DNA of 60,349 nt, from the NCBI RefSeq assembly GCF_000746085.1, contig NZ_JQKO01000021.1, forward strand, positions 1 through 60,349. Reading direction: 5' to 3'. Of this stretch, positions 18,701 to 27,049 are shown in pieces. Under the pieces are notes generated by a model that was not told the DNA's origin, made no database searches, and saw nothing but the letters and a program-made list of their open reading frames with translations. The stretch is from Methylocapsa aurea. GTDB taxonomy: Bacteria; Pseudomonadota; Alphaproteobacteria; Rhizobiales; Beijerinckiaceae. A program made the translations under genes and the position numbers. Position 1 is the first letter of the stretch. Each line of letters begins with the position of its first letter.

Positions 18701-19243
18701 ACGCCTGGACATGACGATCTGACCGAGGCGGCGGCGCGCTATCTGTTCAAGCTGATGGCGGTCAAGGATGAATATGAAGTGGCGCGGCTTTACGTCGACG
18801 GAACCTTCGCGCGGCAGGTCGAAGCGAGTTTCGATGGCGAGCTCAAGCTCGAATTTCATCTCGCGCCGCCCATTTTCGGGCGCAAGAACGCCAAGGGCGA
18901 GCCTGTGAAGTCGAGCTTCGGTCCCTGGATCATGCCGGCGTTCAAACTGCTCGCCAGGCTGAAGCGCCTGCGCGGAACGCCATTCGACATTTTCGGCTAT
19001 TCGACGGAGCGGCGGATCGAGCGCAAACTGATTGCTGACTATGAAATCCTGCTCAATGAGATTCTCGAGAAGTTGTCGCCCGATGCGCATGCAACAGCGG
19101 TTGCGCTCGCCTCGATCCCGGAAAAGATCCGCGGCTATGGCCATGTGAAGATGCAGCATCTGGAACTGGCCAAGGCCGAGGAAGCAGTGCTGCTCGAACA
19201 ACTGCGCGCTGGAGCGCCGGCCGTGAAGCTCGCGGCGGAATAG
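15740..19243 (+). CDS. Indolepyruvate:ferredoxin oxidoreductase, fused alpha-beta type
   Basis: A 1167-residue single-chain homologue of IorA plus IorB. It oxidatively decarboxylates aryl or branched 2-oxo acids to acyl-CoA with ferredoxin reduction. The N-terminal half carries pyrimidine-binding and TPP domains (GYPGSPLGG near residue 55; CAGCPHNTSTKVPEG near 450). A cysteine-rich segment CEGCGDCGVKSNC with CNKDFSC near residue 645 suits an iron-sulfur cluster. The gamma domain opens GVGGTGVVTIGAILG near residue 735. AGGAGG precedes GTG 15737/ATG 15740. Aerobic alphaproteobacteria often carry this fused form in aromatic amino acid breakdown. Confidence 0.92.
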   Translation: MADAVKGPVYLHQDLKTTSLTDKYDLTKQRIFVSGPQAVVRLLLMQKELDRRAGLTTAGFISGYPGSPLGGLDHNFIRAKRVFDENDILFQPGLNEDLAATAIWGAQQAEMRGEGRFEGVFGLWYGKGPGVDRSGDVFRHVNLAGTSKHGGVLALMGDDHTAESSTTAHQSEFTFVDVMMPILSPAGVQEIVDYGLLGYAMSRFTGAWVGLKCLKDTIESTGSIDVSLDRITPRAPVDFAMPLGGLNIRARDNIHEQERRLQNFKRDAMLAWLRANRLNRIVTSGGANAKIGVIAAGKSYLDVRQAMDDLGIDEVGANALGLRLFKIGCTWPLEPLGLREFARGLELIIVVEEKRSLIETQVREELYGSPNQPVCIGKKDENGRWLFPVTGALDANDIAIAIGRRLLRFSGGEKLEQRLQRLEQAQASLASSEDLGVRSPYFCAGCPHNTSTKVPEGMRAYAGIGCHYMAQWMDRSTEGFTQMGGEGANWIGEAPFSKRQHIFQNLGDGTYCHSGILALRFAVASGVNITYKILFNEVVAMTGGQRLEGGLTVDMIARQVAAENVARIVVVTDEPNKYPASLQWPKGLTIRPRQELDDVQRELAALPGVTVLIYDQTCASEKRRRRKRGEMADPDKRVIINELVCEGCGDCGVKSNCVSVQPLETEFGRKRVIDQSSCNKDFSCLNGFCPALVTVHGARPKKALVKGDCDFPTPPRPAISAIGARPYGILVTGVGGTGVVTIGAILGMAAHLEGKGCGSIDMAGLAQKGGAVYSHVKIAERPEDIHAIRVAAGEADLVLGCDLVVSGSKKVLAAMRRGETGVLVNTAEIYPGDFTHMADFTLPVAGIKRAIRQSAGDHVSFVDATGVATALLGNSIAANMFMLGHAWQQGLVPLDDASILRAIELNGEAVEMNKQAFLWGRRKAADSAGVEAIAAPLRKPTAAQRQSQSLDELIARRVAFLAAYQDSAYASRYLALINRVREVERAKTPGHDDLTEAAARYLFKLMAVKDEYEVARLYVDGTFARQVEASFDGELKLEFHLAPPIFGRKNAKGEPVKSSFGPWIMPAFKLLARLKRLRGTPFDIFGYSTERRIERKLIADYEILLNEILEKLSPDAHATAVALASIPEKIRGYGHVKMQHLELAKAEEAVLLEQLRAGAPAVKLAAE

Positions 19244-19367
19244 GCGGCGCCGCAAGTATTTCCGCTCTGGCGAGGGGCGGCCGAGGCGCCCTTTTGCTGG
19301 GCCGCCTTGCGCCGGCCCAAAAGCTCCGACAATCATGGGCGAATGATTCGGGTTGGGGCGCAAAGCA

Positions 19368-20465
19368 ATGCTGGGTAAATCGATAGCCGCCGTCGGCGAC
19401 CATTTCCTGGTGGGCCTGCGGCCTTCGCCTGTCCTGCATGATCTCGACCGCGCCTTGCTCGCCGACCTAAGGCCAGCCGGGGTCATTCTGTATAAGAGCA
19501 ATTTCCGCCATGATCTGCCCTATGAGGCGTGGCTCGAAAGCCATGCGCGGCTCGTCGAAGAGATCCGCGCCGCCACCGGGCGCCCGCGCATGTTCATCGC
19601 GATCGATCATGAGGGAGGCCGCGTGTGCCGGACGCCGCCGCCGATCACCCGGTTTTCTTATGCCGCGCGATGGGCGGAGCAGGCAGCCGACGTCGGCCGG
19701 GCGATGGGGCGCGAACTCGCCGCACTTGGCGTCAATCTGAACTTCGCGCCGGTGCTGGATATTCACACCAATCCAAACAATCCGGTCATCGGCGAACGCG
19801 CGTTTGGGACGACGGCCGAAGCGGTGATCGCGGCGGCGCTGCCTTTCATTCAAGCGATGGAGTCGGAAAAGGTCATGGCCTGTGGCAAGCATTTTCCCGG
19901 TCATGGCGATACGAGCATCGACTCTCACCTTGGCCTGCCGTCGCTTGGAGTCGACGCCGACGCGTTGCGGGCGCGCGAATTAAGACCCTTCGCCGCCGCG
20001 ATCGAAGCGGGCGTCTCGATGCTCATGACCTCGCATATTCTTTTTCCGGCCATCGATCCCAATGCGCCGGTCACCCTGTCGCGCCGTTTTGGAACCGAGA
20101 TTCTCCGCACTGAGATGGGCTTTGCCGGCGTCGTCGTTTCGGACGATATCGGCATGGGCGCGATGAAGGGGTTCTTCGATGCGCCGGAGGCCGCCGCGAG
20201 CTTTCTGGCGGCGGGCAGCGACATGCTGATGGTTTGCGCCCATTTCACCGATTCCGGGCGCGCCCGGAATTTCGCCGAAGCGATCGTCCGCGCCCTTGAT
20301 GAGGGGCGTCTGGACGCGGCCGAACTCGCGCGGTCCCGGGCGCGAATCGAGGCGCTGCTTGACCGCGCGCCGATGAACGAGGTCCATCCGCTGCCGGAGG
20401 GCGCGTTTCGCGCCCATGGCGGTGTGGGGACTTTGTTTGCGGAGGCGACCGTCGAAGTCGTTTGA
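19368..20465 (+). CDS. Glycoside hydrolase family 3 beta-N-acetylhexosaminidase (NagZ-like)
   Basis: About 365 residues, close to NagZ size. It has IDHEGGRVCRT, NFAPVLDI, the signature KHFPGHGDTSIDSH carrying the catalytic Asp-His pair, and VVSDDIGMGAMK with the nucleophile aspartate. NagZ removes GlcNAc from anhydro-muropeptides in cell-wall recycling. ATG 19368 fits the family start; TTG 19353 would add five residues. The C-terminus after residue 340 is slightly longer than minimal NagZ. Confidence 0.9.
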   Translation: MLGKSIAAVGDHFLVGLRPSPVLHDLDRALLADLRPAGVILYKSNFRHDLPYEAWLESHARLVEEIRAATGRPRMFIAIDHEGGRVCRTPPPITRFSYAARWAEQAADVGRAMGRELAALGVNLNFAPVLDIHTNPNNPVIGERAFGTTAEAVIAAALPFIQAMESEKVMACGKHFPGHGDTSIDSHLGLPSLGVDADALRARELRPFAAAIEAGVSMLMTSHILFPAIDPNAPVTLSRRFGTEILRTEMGFAGVVVSDDIGMGAMKGFFDAPEAAASFLAAGSDMLMVCAHFTDSGRARNFAEAIVRALDEGRLDAAELARSRARIEALLDRAPMNEVHPLPEGAFRAHGGVGTLFAEATVEVV

Positions 20466-20500
20466 GGCAAGCGCGCCGCCAAGTTGGGCGAAGGTTTGCC

Positions 20501-20523
20501 TATAACGTAACTGAACTATATAG
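20501..20523. promoter_or_regulatory. Possible ModE-type operator upstream of modE
   Basis: An AT-rich TATAACGTAAC...TATATAG arrangement resembles the TATATA/TAACG halves of ModE operators and lies about 75 bases before the modE start. Autoregulation would fit the family. The match is imperfect. Confidence 0.3.
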
Positions 20524-20597
20524 CCCGCCATTAATTATTCTAATTCTTATTGTCGCAGGGAGAAAATTCAGGCATCAAGAAAGTTTGGGAGGAAAAA

Positions 20598-21401
20598 TTG
20601 CCTCGAACACTGCCTGGAAAAATAGATACATTGCTGGCGCTGCGCGCGGACGGTCGGCTGCTTGTTGGCCGTGAGCGGGTCACCCTGCTCGAAGCCGTCA
20701 TTCAGCACGGAAGCATCACCAAGGCGGCGGAAATCGCTGGGTTCAGTTACAAGACTGCTTGGGACGCCGTCAATGCGATCAATAATCTTCTGCCGCGGCC
20801 GGCCTTCATCACCCATACCGGCGGCCCGCGCGGCGGCGGCGCCGAGGTCACTGACGAAGGCCGCCGTTTGATCGCGACCTTCCGCCGCCTCGAAGAAAAG
20901 CTCGGCCGCATTTCCGATTCCATTGTCGAAGTGGGTCTTGAGCATGAAGAAGATCTTCTATTCTGGGGCATCGGCCTCAAGCTGAGCGTCCGCAACGCGT
21001 TTCATTGTACGATCGTCGAGATCATCCCGGCGCCGGTGAATGTCGAGGTCAAACTCAAGGTGTCGTCCGAGATCGAAATCATCGCGGTCGTCACCAATGC
21101 GAGCATAGCCGAGCTTGGCCTGACGCCCGGCCGCTCGGCAGTGGCGATGGTGAACGCCTCATCCGTCATGCTGGCGCCAAGAGCCGAAGCGCCGCGAATC
21201 TCCGCGCGCAATAAAATCGCGGGGATCGTGCTCGACCGCGTCGACGGTGGGGTCGTCACCGAGGTCACGCTCGACATTGGCGAGGGCAAGACCATCACCT
21301 CGGTCATCACCCATGAAGGCGCCGATGGGGTGGAAATCGCGCCTGGCGCGAAGGTCTGGGCGATTTTCAAATCGTCAAACGTTATTCTGGCGTCTGACTG
21401 A
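20598..21401 (+). CDS. modE: ModE-type molybdate-responsive regulator with tandem TOBE domains
   Basis: About 267 residues, near E. coli ModE (262). The N-terminal winged helix contains HGSITKAAEIAGFSYKTAWD and THTGGPRGGGAEVT. The C-terminal half holds two molybdate-binding (Mop/TOBE) domains, each with an ISARNKIAG- or LKLSVRNAF-type start and NASSVMLA-type ends. The TTG at 20598 is favoured because GGGAGG lies five bases upstream; a TTG at 20550 is also in frame. Neighbouring genes are not molybdate transport genes, so the regulator acts elsewhere or on the next gene. Confidence 0.9.
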   Translation: MPRTLPGKIDTLLALRADGRLLVGRERVTLLEAVIQHGSITKAAEIAGFSYKTAWDAVNAINNLLPRPAFITHTGGPRGGGAEVTDEGRRLIATFRRLEEKLGRISDSIVEVGLEHEEDLLFWGIGLKLSVRNAFHCTIVEIIPAPVNVEVKLKVSSEIEIIAVVTNASIAELGLTPGRSAVAMVNASSVMLAPRAEAPRISARNKIAGIVLDRVDGGVVTEVTLDIGEGKTITSVITHEGADGVEIAPGAKVWAIFKSSNVILASD

Positions 21402-21522
21402 CGGGTTCGGCGCGCTGGAGGAATCCGGTCGCGCGTGGCTGCGGCAAGGCGCGATCGAGAGGGAGGCTTGACTAACCATAGCTCTTCTATAGACATAAGG
21501 AGGAGCTAACGGGAGTTAAGCA

Positions 21523-22587
21523 ATGGTTTGGTTTCGGCATCATGGACGGGGACTTTTTAGCGCAATTAGGGCAGTCAAACTGCCGCGCCTCATTCTTGGG
21601 TCCTTGACCCTTGTTTCCTTGGCCTTCGCGCCAGCGCTTGCCCAGGCCGAAGAATCGCTTCTCAACGTCTCCTATGATCCGACCCGGGAGCTCTACCGGG
21701 CCATCAATGAGGCCTTTATCGCGGATTGGCAGGCAAAGAAGGGCGAAACGATCTCCGTGCGCGCCTCCCATGCCGGCTCGGGCGCGCAGGCTCGCGCGGT
21801 GATCGATGGGTTGAACGCCGATGTCGTGACCCTGGCGCTGGCCGCCGACATCGATGCGATCGCCGCAAAGAGCGGAAAAATTCCAGCCAATTGGCAGAAG
21901 CGCCTGCCCAACAACTCGACTCCCTATACGTCGACCATTGTCTTGCTGGTGCGCAAGGGAAATCCGAAAGGCATCAAGGACTGGAGCGATCTGATCAAGC
22001 CCGGCGTTTCCGTCATTACCCCCAATCCCAAGACATCCGGGGGCGCGCGTTGGAATTTCCTCGCCGCCTGGGGCTATGCGACCAAGAAGTTCAAGGGCGA
22101 TGAAGCCAAGGTCAAAGAATTCGTCAAAGGCATCTACAAGAACACCCCGGTGCTCGACACAGGGGCGCGGGGCTCCACCATCAGTTTCGCGCAACGCGGC
22201 TTGGGCGATGTGCTGATTTCTTGGGAAAATGAAGCATTTCTAGTTTCCGAGGAGTTTGGCAAGGACAAGTTCGACATTGTCGTGCCGTCGGTCTCCATTC
22301 TTGCCGAGCCTCCGGTCGCGCTCGTTGATGGCAATGTCGACGCCAAGAAGACCCGCGAACTGGCGCAGGCCTATCTCGATTTCCTCTATACGCCGAAGGC
22401 GCAGGCGATCATCGCGAAAAACTACTATCGTCCGGCGAAACCCGAGGCGGCGGCTCCGGAAGATCTCGCGCGGCTGCCCAAGATCGACTTGGTGACGATC
22501 GACGGCGATTTCGGCGGCTGGACTAAGGCGCAGGCGAAATATTTCGCCGATGGCGGCGTGTTCGATCAAATCTACGGCACGCATTGA
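21523..22587 (+). CDS. Sulfate/thiosulfate ABC transporter substrate-binding protein
   Basis: A 354-residue periplasmic binding protein of the Sbp/CysP family. A signal peptide lies at about residues 20-45 (hydrophobic stretch ending in FAPALAQA). Mature sequence shows [40 protein letters not shown] and the [15 protein letters not shown] oxyanion region. It should bind sulfate or thiosulfate. GGGAG precedes ATG 21523, and a possible TTGACT -35 lies at 21467. No permease or ATPase genes follow, so the partner CysTWA must be elsewhere. Confidence 0.92.
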   Translation: MVWFRHHGRGLFSAIRAVKLPRLILGSLTLVSLAFAPALAQAEESLLNVSYDPTRELYRAINEAFIADWQAKKGETISVRASHAGSGAQARAVIDGLNADVVTLALAADIDAIAAKSGKIPANWQKRLPNNSTPYTSTIVLLVRKGNPKGIKDWSDLIKPGVSVITPNPKTSGGARWNFLAAWGYATKKFKGDEAKVKEFVKGIYKNTPVLDTGARGSTISFAQRGLGDVLISWENEAFLVSEEFGKDKFDIVVPSVSILAEPPVALVDGNVDAKKTRELAQAYLDFLYTPKAQAIIAKNYYRPAKPEAAAPEDLARLPKIDLVTIDGDFGGWTKAQAKYFADGGVFDQIYGTH

Positions 22588-22666
22588 AACCGCTGCGGCT
22601 GAGGCGCGTTGCGTCAGCTGCGGCGGGCCGTCTCGGAGGGCTCTCCCCACAGGAGGGCTCTTTGAT

Positions 22667-23266
22667 ATGACCGAGGCAAATTCACGGAAGGCCGACTATC
22701 CGCTCGAGGCCTTCTTCCTCGAGCGCTGGTCGCCGCGGGCCTTCATCGTCGAACCGATGCCTGATGAAGACCTGCGGACCATTTTCGAGGCCGCCCGCTG
22801 GGCGCCGTCCTCGTTCAATTCGCAACCCTGGCGTTTCCTCTATGCAAAGCGCGATGCGCCGGATTTCGCCAAGTTCTTGGGGCTTCTCATCGAATTCAAC
22901 CAGTCTTGGGCGAAAAACGCATCGGTCCTGGCCGTCCTGGTTTCGAAGAAGACTTTTCTGCCTTCGGGCAAGACCGAACCTGTCGCATCGCATAGCCATT
23001 CGCTCGACGCCGGCGCGGCCTGGGGCTATCTCGCGTTGCAGGCGTCGCGCTTGGGCTATGCTGCGCATGGAATGACCGGGTTCGACATAGAGCGCGCCGC
23101 CGTCGACTTGAACGTCCCGGACGATTGCAGGGTGGAAATGGCCTTCGCGCTCGGTCGCCCCGGCGACAAATCGACCCTTCCCGAGAGTTTGCGCGCCCGT
23201 GAGCTGCCCAGCAGCCGCAATCCACAGAGCACATTTGTGTTCGAGGGCGGTTTTCCCACCCGTTGA
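22667..23266 (+). CDS. Nitroreductase-family protein
   Basis: A 199-residue FMN-dependent nitroreductase family member. It shows the RWSPRAF flavin-binding opening, ARWAPSSFNSQPW, and a C-terminal region ending in a short Pro/Gly tail. It likely reduces nitro or quinone compounds with NAD(P)H. AGGAGG lies ten bases before ATG 22667. It ends nine bases before the convergent alanine dehydrogenase stop. Substrate unknown. Confidence 0.88.
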   Translation: MTEANSRKADYPLEAFFLERWSPRAFIVEPMPDEDLRTIFEAARWAPSSFNSQPWRFLYAKRDAPDFAKFLGLLIEFNQSWAKNASVLAVLVSKKTFLPSGKTEPVASHSHSLDAGAAWGYLALQASRLGYAAHGMTGFDIERAAVDLNVPDDCRVEMAFALGRPGDKSTLPESLRARELPSSRNPQSTFVFEGGFPTR

Positions 23267-23275
23267 AGCGGCGGC

Positions 23276-24394
23276 TCAGGCGGCGAGGGCGGCTTCGGGG
23301 GCTTTGACGGTAAGTCCAAGGCTCGCGGCGACGGCCGGGTGGGTCAAATGGCCCCTATGCACATTGAGCCCCGCGCGCAGGCCCGGATTGGCGGCGATGG
23401 CGGCAAGGCCGCCGGCGGCGAGCGCCAGGCCATAAGGAAGCGTCGCATGGTTCAGCGCATGGCTTGACGTGAAAGGCACAGCGCCGGGCATGTTCGCGAC
23501 GCAATAATGGACGACGCCCTCAATGATGTAGGTCGGATTGGCGTGGGTCGTCGGATGCGAGCTTTCGCAACAGCCGCCCTGGTCGATTGCGACATCGACG
23601 ACGACGGCGCCTTGTTTCATTCGTTTCAACATTGGCCGCGTGATCAGTTTCGGCGCGCTGGCGCCAGGGATCAGAACCGCCCCGATGACGGCGTCGGCGG
23701 CAAAAACCTCTTCCTCGATCCCGGTGGTCGAGGCGAAGCGGGTCTTGGCCCGGCCCTGGAACAATTCGTCGAGCTGACGCAGACGGGCGAGCGAGCGATC
23801 CAAAATCGTGACATCGGCGCCAAGGCCGACCGCCATGCGCGCCGCCTGGGTTCCAACAACGCCGCCGCCGAGAATCGCGACCCGCGCCGGCCGCACGCCG
23901 GGGACGCCGCCAAGAAGCATGCCGAGGCCTCCATTGTGGCGCTGGAGCGCCGCGCCGGCGGCCTCGATCGCCAGGCGGCCGGCGACTTCGCTCATCGGCG
24001 CGAGCAGCGGCAGGCTGACGCCATCCGCCCCGATCACGGTCTCATAGGCGAGCGCAGTGCAACCGGAAGCGAGAAGGCCCTTGGCCTGTTCGGAATCGGC
24101 CGCAAGATGCAGATAGGCGAAGAGGATCTGGTTCTTGCGGAGCTGCGTCCATTCGCTGCGCTGCGGCTCCTTCACCTTCACGATCATTTCGGATTTGGCG
24201 AAAATGTCGGACGCAGCCCCGACGATAGAGGCGCCGGCCGACCGATAGGCCTCGTTCATCGCATTGATCCCCGCGCCGGCGCCGGCTTGGACGATGACTT
24301 GATGCCCGGCGGCGACGAATTCGCGAACCGCGTCGGGGGTCAGGCCGACGCGATATTCATTGGCCTTGATTTCCGTCGGAACGCCGATTCGCAT
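23276..24394 (-). CDS. ald: Alanine dehydrogenase
   Basis: A 372-residue NAD-dependent alanine dehydrogenase interconverting alanine and pyruvate plus ammonia. The start MRIGVPTEIKANEYRVGLTP is diagnostic; NAD-binding GGGVVGTQAARMA and VDVAIDQGGCCESSHPTTH follow. The ATG at 24394 is selected by homology; upstream in-frame residues come from a palindromic repeat and are not protein. Length matches the family. Confidence 0.95.
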   Translation of the reverse strand: MRIGVPTEIKANEYRVGLTPDAVREFVAAGHQVIVQAGAGAGINAMNEAYRSAGASIVGAASDIFAKSEMIVKVKEPQRSEWTQLRKNQILFAYLHLAADSEQAKGLLASGCTALAYETVIGADGVSLPLLAPMSEVAGRLAIEAAGAALQRHNGGLGMLLGGVPGVRPARVAILGGGVVGTQAARMAVGLGADVTILDRSLARLRQLDELFQGRAKTRFASTTGIEEEVFAADAVIGAVLIPGASAPKLITRPMLKRMKQGAVVVDVAIDQGGCCESSHPTTHANPTYIIEGVVHYCVANMPGAVPFTSSHALNHATLPYGLALAAGGLAAIAANPGLRAGLNVHRGHLTHPAVAASLGLTVKAPEAALAA

Positions 24395-24420
24395 GCTCAA
24401 TCCGGCTTTTATCGAAGAGT

Positions 24421-24474
24421 TAGAGCATGATGTCGTCCGAAAACCGGTTTCCACTTTTTGGCATCATGCTCTAA
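24421..24474. repeat. REP-like palindromic repeat, unit B copy 1
   Basis: 54 bases starting TAGAGCATGATG and ending CATCATGCTCTAA, an imperfect palindrome around AAACCGGTTT. An inverted copy with about two differences is at 58305-58358. It sits just upstream of ald. This type of element is widespread in Hyphomicrobiales genomes. The rest of the gap to 24600 has no recognised gene. Confidence 0.85.
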
Positions 24475-24599
24475 AGGCTGGCTGGAGCCTTCATTAGCGA
24501 AGTGGAGGCCGGTTGGCGCGAATACAATATGAGCCTCCCGAACTTGACGGAAAATAAAGCCCTTTCGGCGCTTGGGGGGATCTCGCGAGAGCCGGCTTT

Positions 24600-25049
24600 C
24601 TAAATCGTAAAGTCCGGACCTAGGGCCGAGTCGTCGCAGAGTTTCAGATCCTCCGCGCGGCGGCAGATGTCGTCGATGGTGATGGTTTCGAGTTCGTTCA
24701 AGAAGGCGGCGCTGGCCGCCTCGACCACAGGCGCGACGACATATTCGACCAGCCGGCAATTTGGGGCCTCGCCAGCGACCTCGCCCGTCTCATTCATGAC
24801 CGCGCGCAAGACCGAGGCGGCGGTAATGCGGCGGCGTTCGCGCGCGAGTTCATAGCCGCCGCGCGGACCGCGCAGGCCTTTGAGAATATTGGCGCGAACG
24901 AGGGCCTGCAGCAAGGTTTCGAGGTGGCGTGGGGGCAACTCCAAGCGCGCGGCGAGGGCCTTGGCGGCGACGGGGAGCGGGCGCGCATGGATGGCGATGT
25001 CGACGACCGCCGCGAGGGCGAGGAGGTTGCGCCGGGAGAGAAGGATCAT
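24600..25049 (-). CDS. Rrf2-family transcriptional regulator
   Basis: A 149-residue Rrf2 winged-helix protein, with an N-terminal HTH ([20 protein letters not shown]) and the [14 protein letters not shown] wing. IscR and NsrR use three clustered cysteines; only isolated cysteines are seen here (CRLVEYV, CRRAED, LCDD), so cluster binding is uncertain. Its ATG overlaps the dut stop by four bases, placing it at the end of the coaBC-dut operon. Target genes unknown. Confidence 0.85.
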   Translation of the reverse strand: MILLSRRNLLALAAVVDIAIHARPLPVAAKALAARLELPPRHLETLLQALVRANILKGLRGPRGGYELARERRRITAASVLRAVMNETGEVAGEAPNCRLVEYVVAPVVEAASAAFLNELETITIDDICRRAEDLKLCDDSALGPDFTI

Positions 25050-25528
25050 TGCGGGCTCTCCCCATCGCTCAATGGGCCGGTCGAACCAAAGCCCGCGCCG
25101 CCACGCGCCGTTTCGGCCAGGACTAGGACTTCACAAAGCGCTGCCCGAGTCACCGGCGCGACAACGAGTTGGGCGATGCGCGCGCCCCTGACAATTTCGA
25201 AAGGCGCGTCGCCGAGATTGATCAGGAGCACCCCAATCTCGCCGCGATAATCCGAATCGATCGTGCCCGGCGCATTCAGAACCGTGACGCCGCTCTTGAG
25301 CGCCAGCCCTGATCGCGGCCGGATCTGGGCTTCGTGACTTTCTGGAATTTCAAGCGCGATGCCGGTCGGGACCAGATGTCTGCCGCCAGGGGCCAAAATG
25401 ATTTTGGCTTCAGGCGGCACGGCGGCGAGAAGATCCAATCCGGCCGCGCCGGCGCTTTGATAGGCGGGGAGGGGCAATCCCGCGCCATGCGGCAAAACCG
25501 TGACAAAGATGGCGAGGGCGGCGCTCAT
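25046..25528 (-). CDS. dut: Deoxyuridine 5'-triphosphate nucleotidohydrolase
   Basis: A 160-residue trimeric dUTPase with the five motifs in order: [40 protein letters not shown] and the P-loop-like [11 protein letters not shown]. It hydrolyses dUTP to dUMP. Its start overlaps the coaBC stop by four bases and its stop overlaps the Rrf2 gene start. The coaBC-dut order is conserved in many proteobacteria. Confidence 0.95.
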   Translation of the reverse strand: MSAALAIFVTVLPHGAGLPLPAYQSAGAAGLDLLAAVPPEAKIILAPGGRHLVPTGIALEIPESHEAQIRPRSGLALKSGVTVLNAPGTIDSDYRGEIGVLLINLGDAPFEIVRGARIAQLVVAPVTRAALCEVLVLAETARGGAGFGSTGPLSDGESPQ

Positions 25529-26799
25529 CGCCGGGCTCCATCGGGGGGCTCGGTGAGCAATCCGGCGAGCCTTGCGATGAGACGGCTTGCCACTTCATCC
25601 TTGCCAAGATCCGGCCAGGACTCGCTGCCGGCGCCGGTCAGGAGCGTCACTTTATTGCGCTCTCCGCCGAGAACTCCGGTTTGCGCGCCAATGTCATTGG
25701 CGATGATCATGTCGCAGCCCTTGCGCGCGAGTTTCGCTTGCGCATTGTCGAGAAGCTTTTCGGTTTCGGCCGCGAAGCCGATGACGAGAGCGGGGCGGCC
25801 GGTCGCCCGCTTGGCGATAATCTCTAATATGTCCGGATTTTCGACGAGCGCCAGAGCGGCGGCGCTTTTCGGCCCTTTCTTAATCTTCTGAGGCGCGGTT
25901 TCGGCTGCCCGCCAATCCGCCACCGCGGCGGCCGCGATGAAAATGTCGGCGGGCAGGGCGGCTTCCACCGCCTTGAGCATGTCCCGCGCGGTCTCGACAT
26001 GGATTGTCTCGATGCCCAAAGGGTCTTGCAGCGCGACCGGCCCGGTCACGAGCACGACCTCCGCACCGGCCCCGGCGGCGGCCCTGGCGATCGCATGGCC
26101 CTGCTTGCCCGAGGAGCGGTTGGCGATGTAGCGCACCGGGTCGATCGGCTCATGGGTTGGCCCGGAAGTCACCAGCACCCGTCGGCCATTAAGCGGCCCT
26201 TGCGGCTTTGGCCGGCGGGCGATGTATTTGGGCAGCTGCAAAGTCGTTTCTTGCGCTAGCGCCGCCTCGATCGCGGCGAGAATCGCGAGCGGCTCGCTCA
26301 TCCGGCCGGGTCCATATTCGCCACAGGCCATCTCGCCGTCGTCGGGGCCGACGAAGAGCGCGCCATCGGCGCGCAAGGTCGCGACATTGCGAACCGTCGC
26401 CGGGTTGAGCCACATGCGGACATTCATCGCCGGCGCGACAAGGATCTTCTTGTCGGTGGCCAGAAGAAGCGTCGAGGCGAGATCATTTGCGAGCCCATGC
26501 GCCATTTTGGCGAGGAGATCGGCGGTGGCGGGCGCGACCACGACAAGGTCGGCATCGCGGGAAAGTTGGATATGACCGATCGTCGCTTCGGCGGTCAGAT
26601 CGAAGAGGTCATCGAAAACCCTGTCGCCGGTCAGGCTCGCGACAGCGAGCGGCGCAGCGAAATGGGCCGCCGCCGATGTCATGACCGCGCGCACGCTGGC
26701 GCCCCGCTCACGCAGGCGGCGGATGAGGTCGAGCGTCTTATAGGCGGCAATGCCGCCGCCGATGATGAGAAGGATGCGCTTTTCGGAAATCCCGGTCAT
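25525..26799 (-). CDS. coaBC: Bifunctional phosphopantothenoylcysteine decarboxylase/synthetase
   Basis: About 424 residues of CoaBC, making 4'-phosphopantetheine for coenzyme A. The CoaC part has the GGGIAAYK start and the PAMNVRMW motif; the CoaB part begins [21 protein letters not shown] and has PQKIKKG for CTP binding. ATG 26799 (MTGISEKR) matches family starts; upstream in-frame residues are Arg-rich and unlikely. It overlaps dut by four bases. Confidence 0.94.
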   Translation of the reverse strand: MTGISEKRILLIIGGGIAAYKTLDLIRRLRERGASVRAVMTSAAAHFAAPLAVASLTGDRVFDDLFDLTAEATIGHIQLSRDADLVVVAPATADLLAKMAHGLANDLASTLLLATDKKILVAPAMNVRMWLNPATVRNVATLRADGALFVGPDDGEMACGEYGPGRMSEPLAILAAIEAALAQETTLQLPKYIARRPKPQGPLNGRRVLVTSGPTHEPIDPVRYIANRSSGKQGHAIARAAAGAGAEVVLVTGPVALQDPLGIETIHVETARDMLKAVEAALPADIFIAAAAVADWRAAETAPQKIKKGPKSAAALALVENPDILEIIAKRATGRPALVIGFAAETEKLLDNAQAKLARKGCDMIIANDIGAQTGVLGGERNKVTLLTGAGSESWPDLGKDEVASRLIARLAGLLTEPPDGARR

Positions 26800-27049
26800 C
26801 TTGCTCGCGCCTTCCGGCCGCCTCTCCCGCCTGCGCATTGATTTAAGGATACGCTGATCGTTCGCCTAAGCATCCTTTTTTGCCGAAAATCGGCCGTTGC
26901 TCTCCGGAAAAGTGCTTGGAGAGCGTTCCCATAGAACCGCATTCGATCGCCAAGCAGCTCAAAACGGAGCATGTCCTCATCGAAAATGGTCGAGCGCCTT
27001 TGGACCCATGACATAAATCGAAAAGTCAGCGCCTCTTTTGGATGATGTT

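Noticed and set aside
23507-24430. 307-codon open frame opposite alanine dehydrogenase
   Set aside because: Antisense shadow of ald; no family-like segments.
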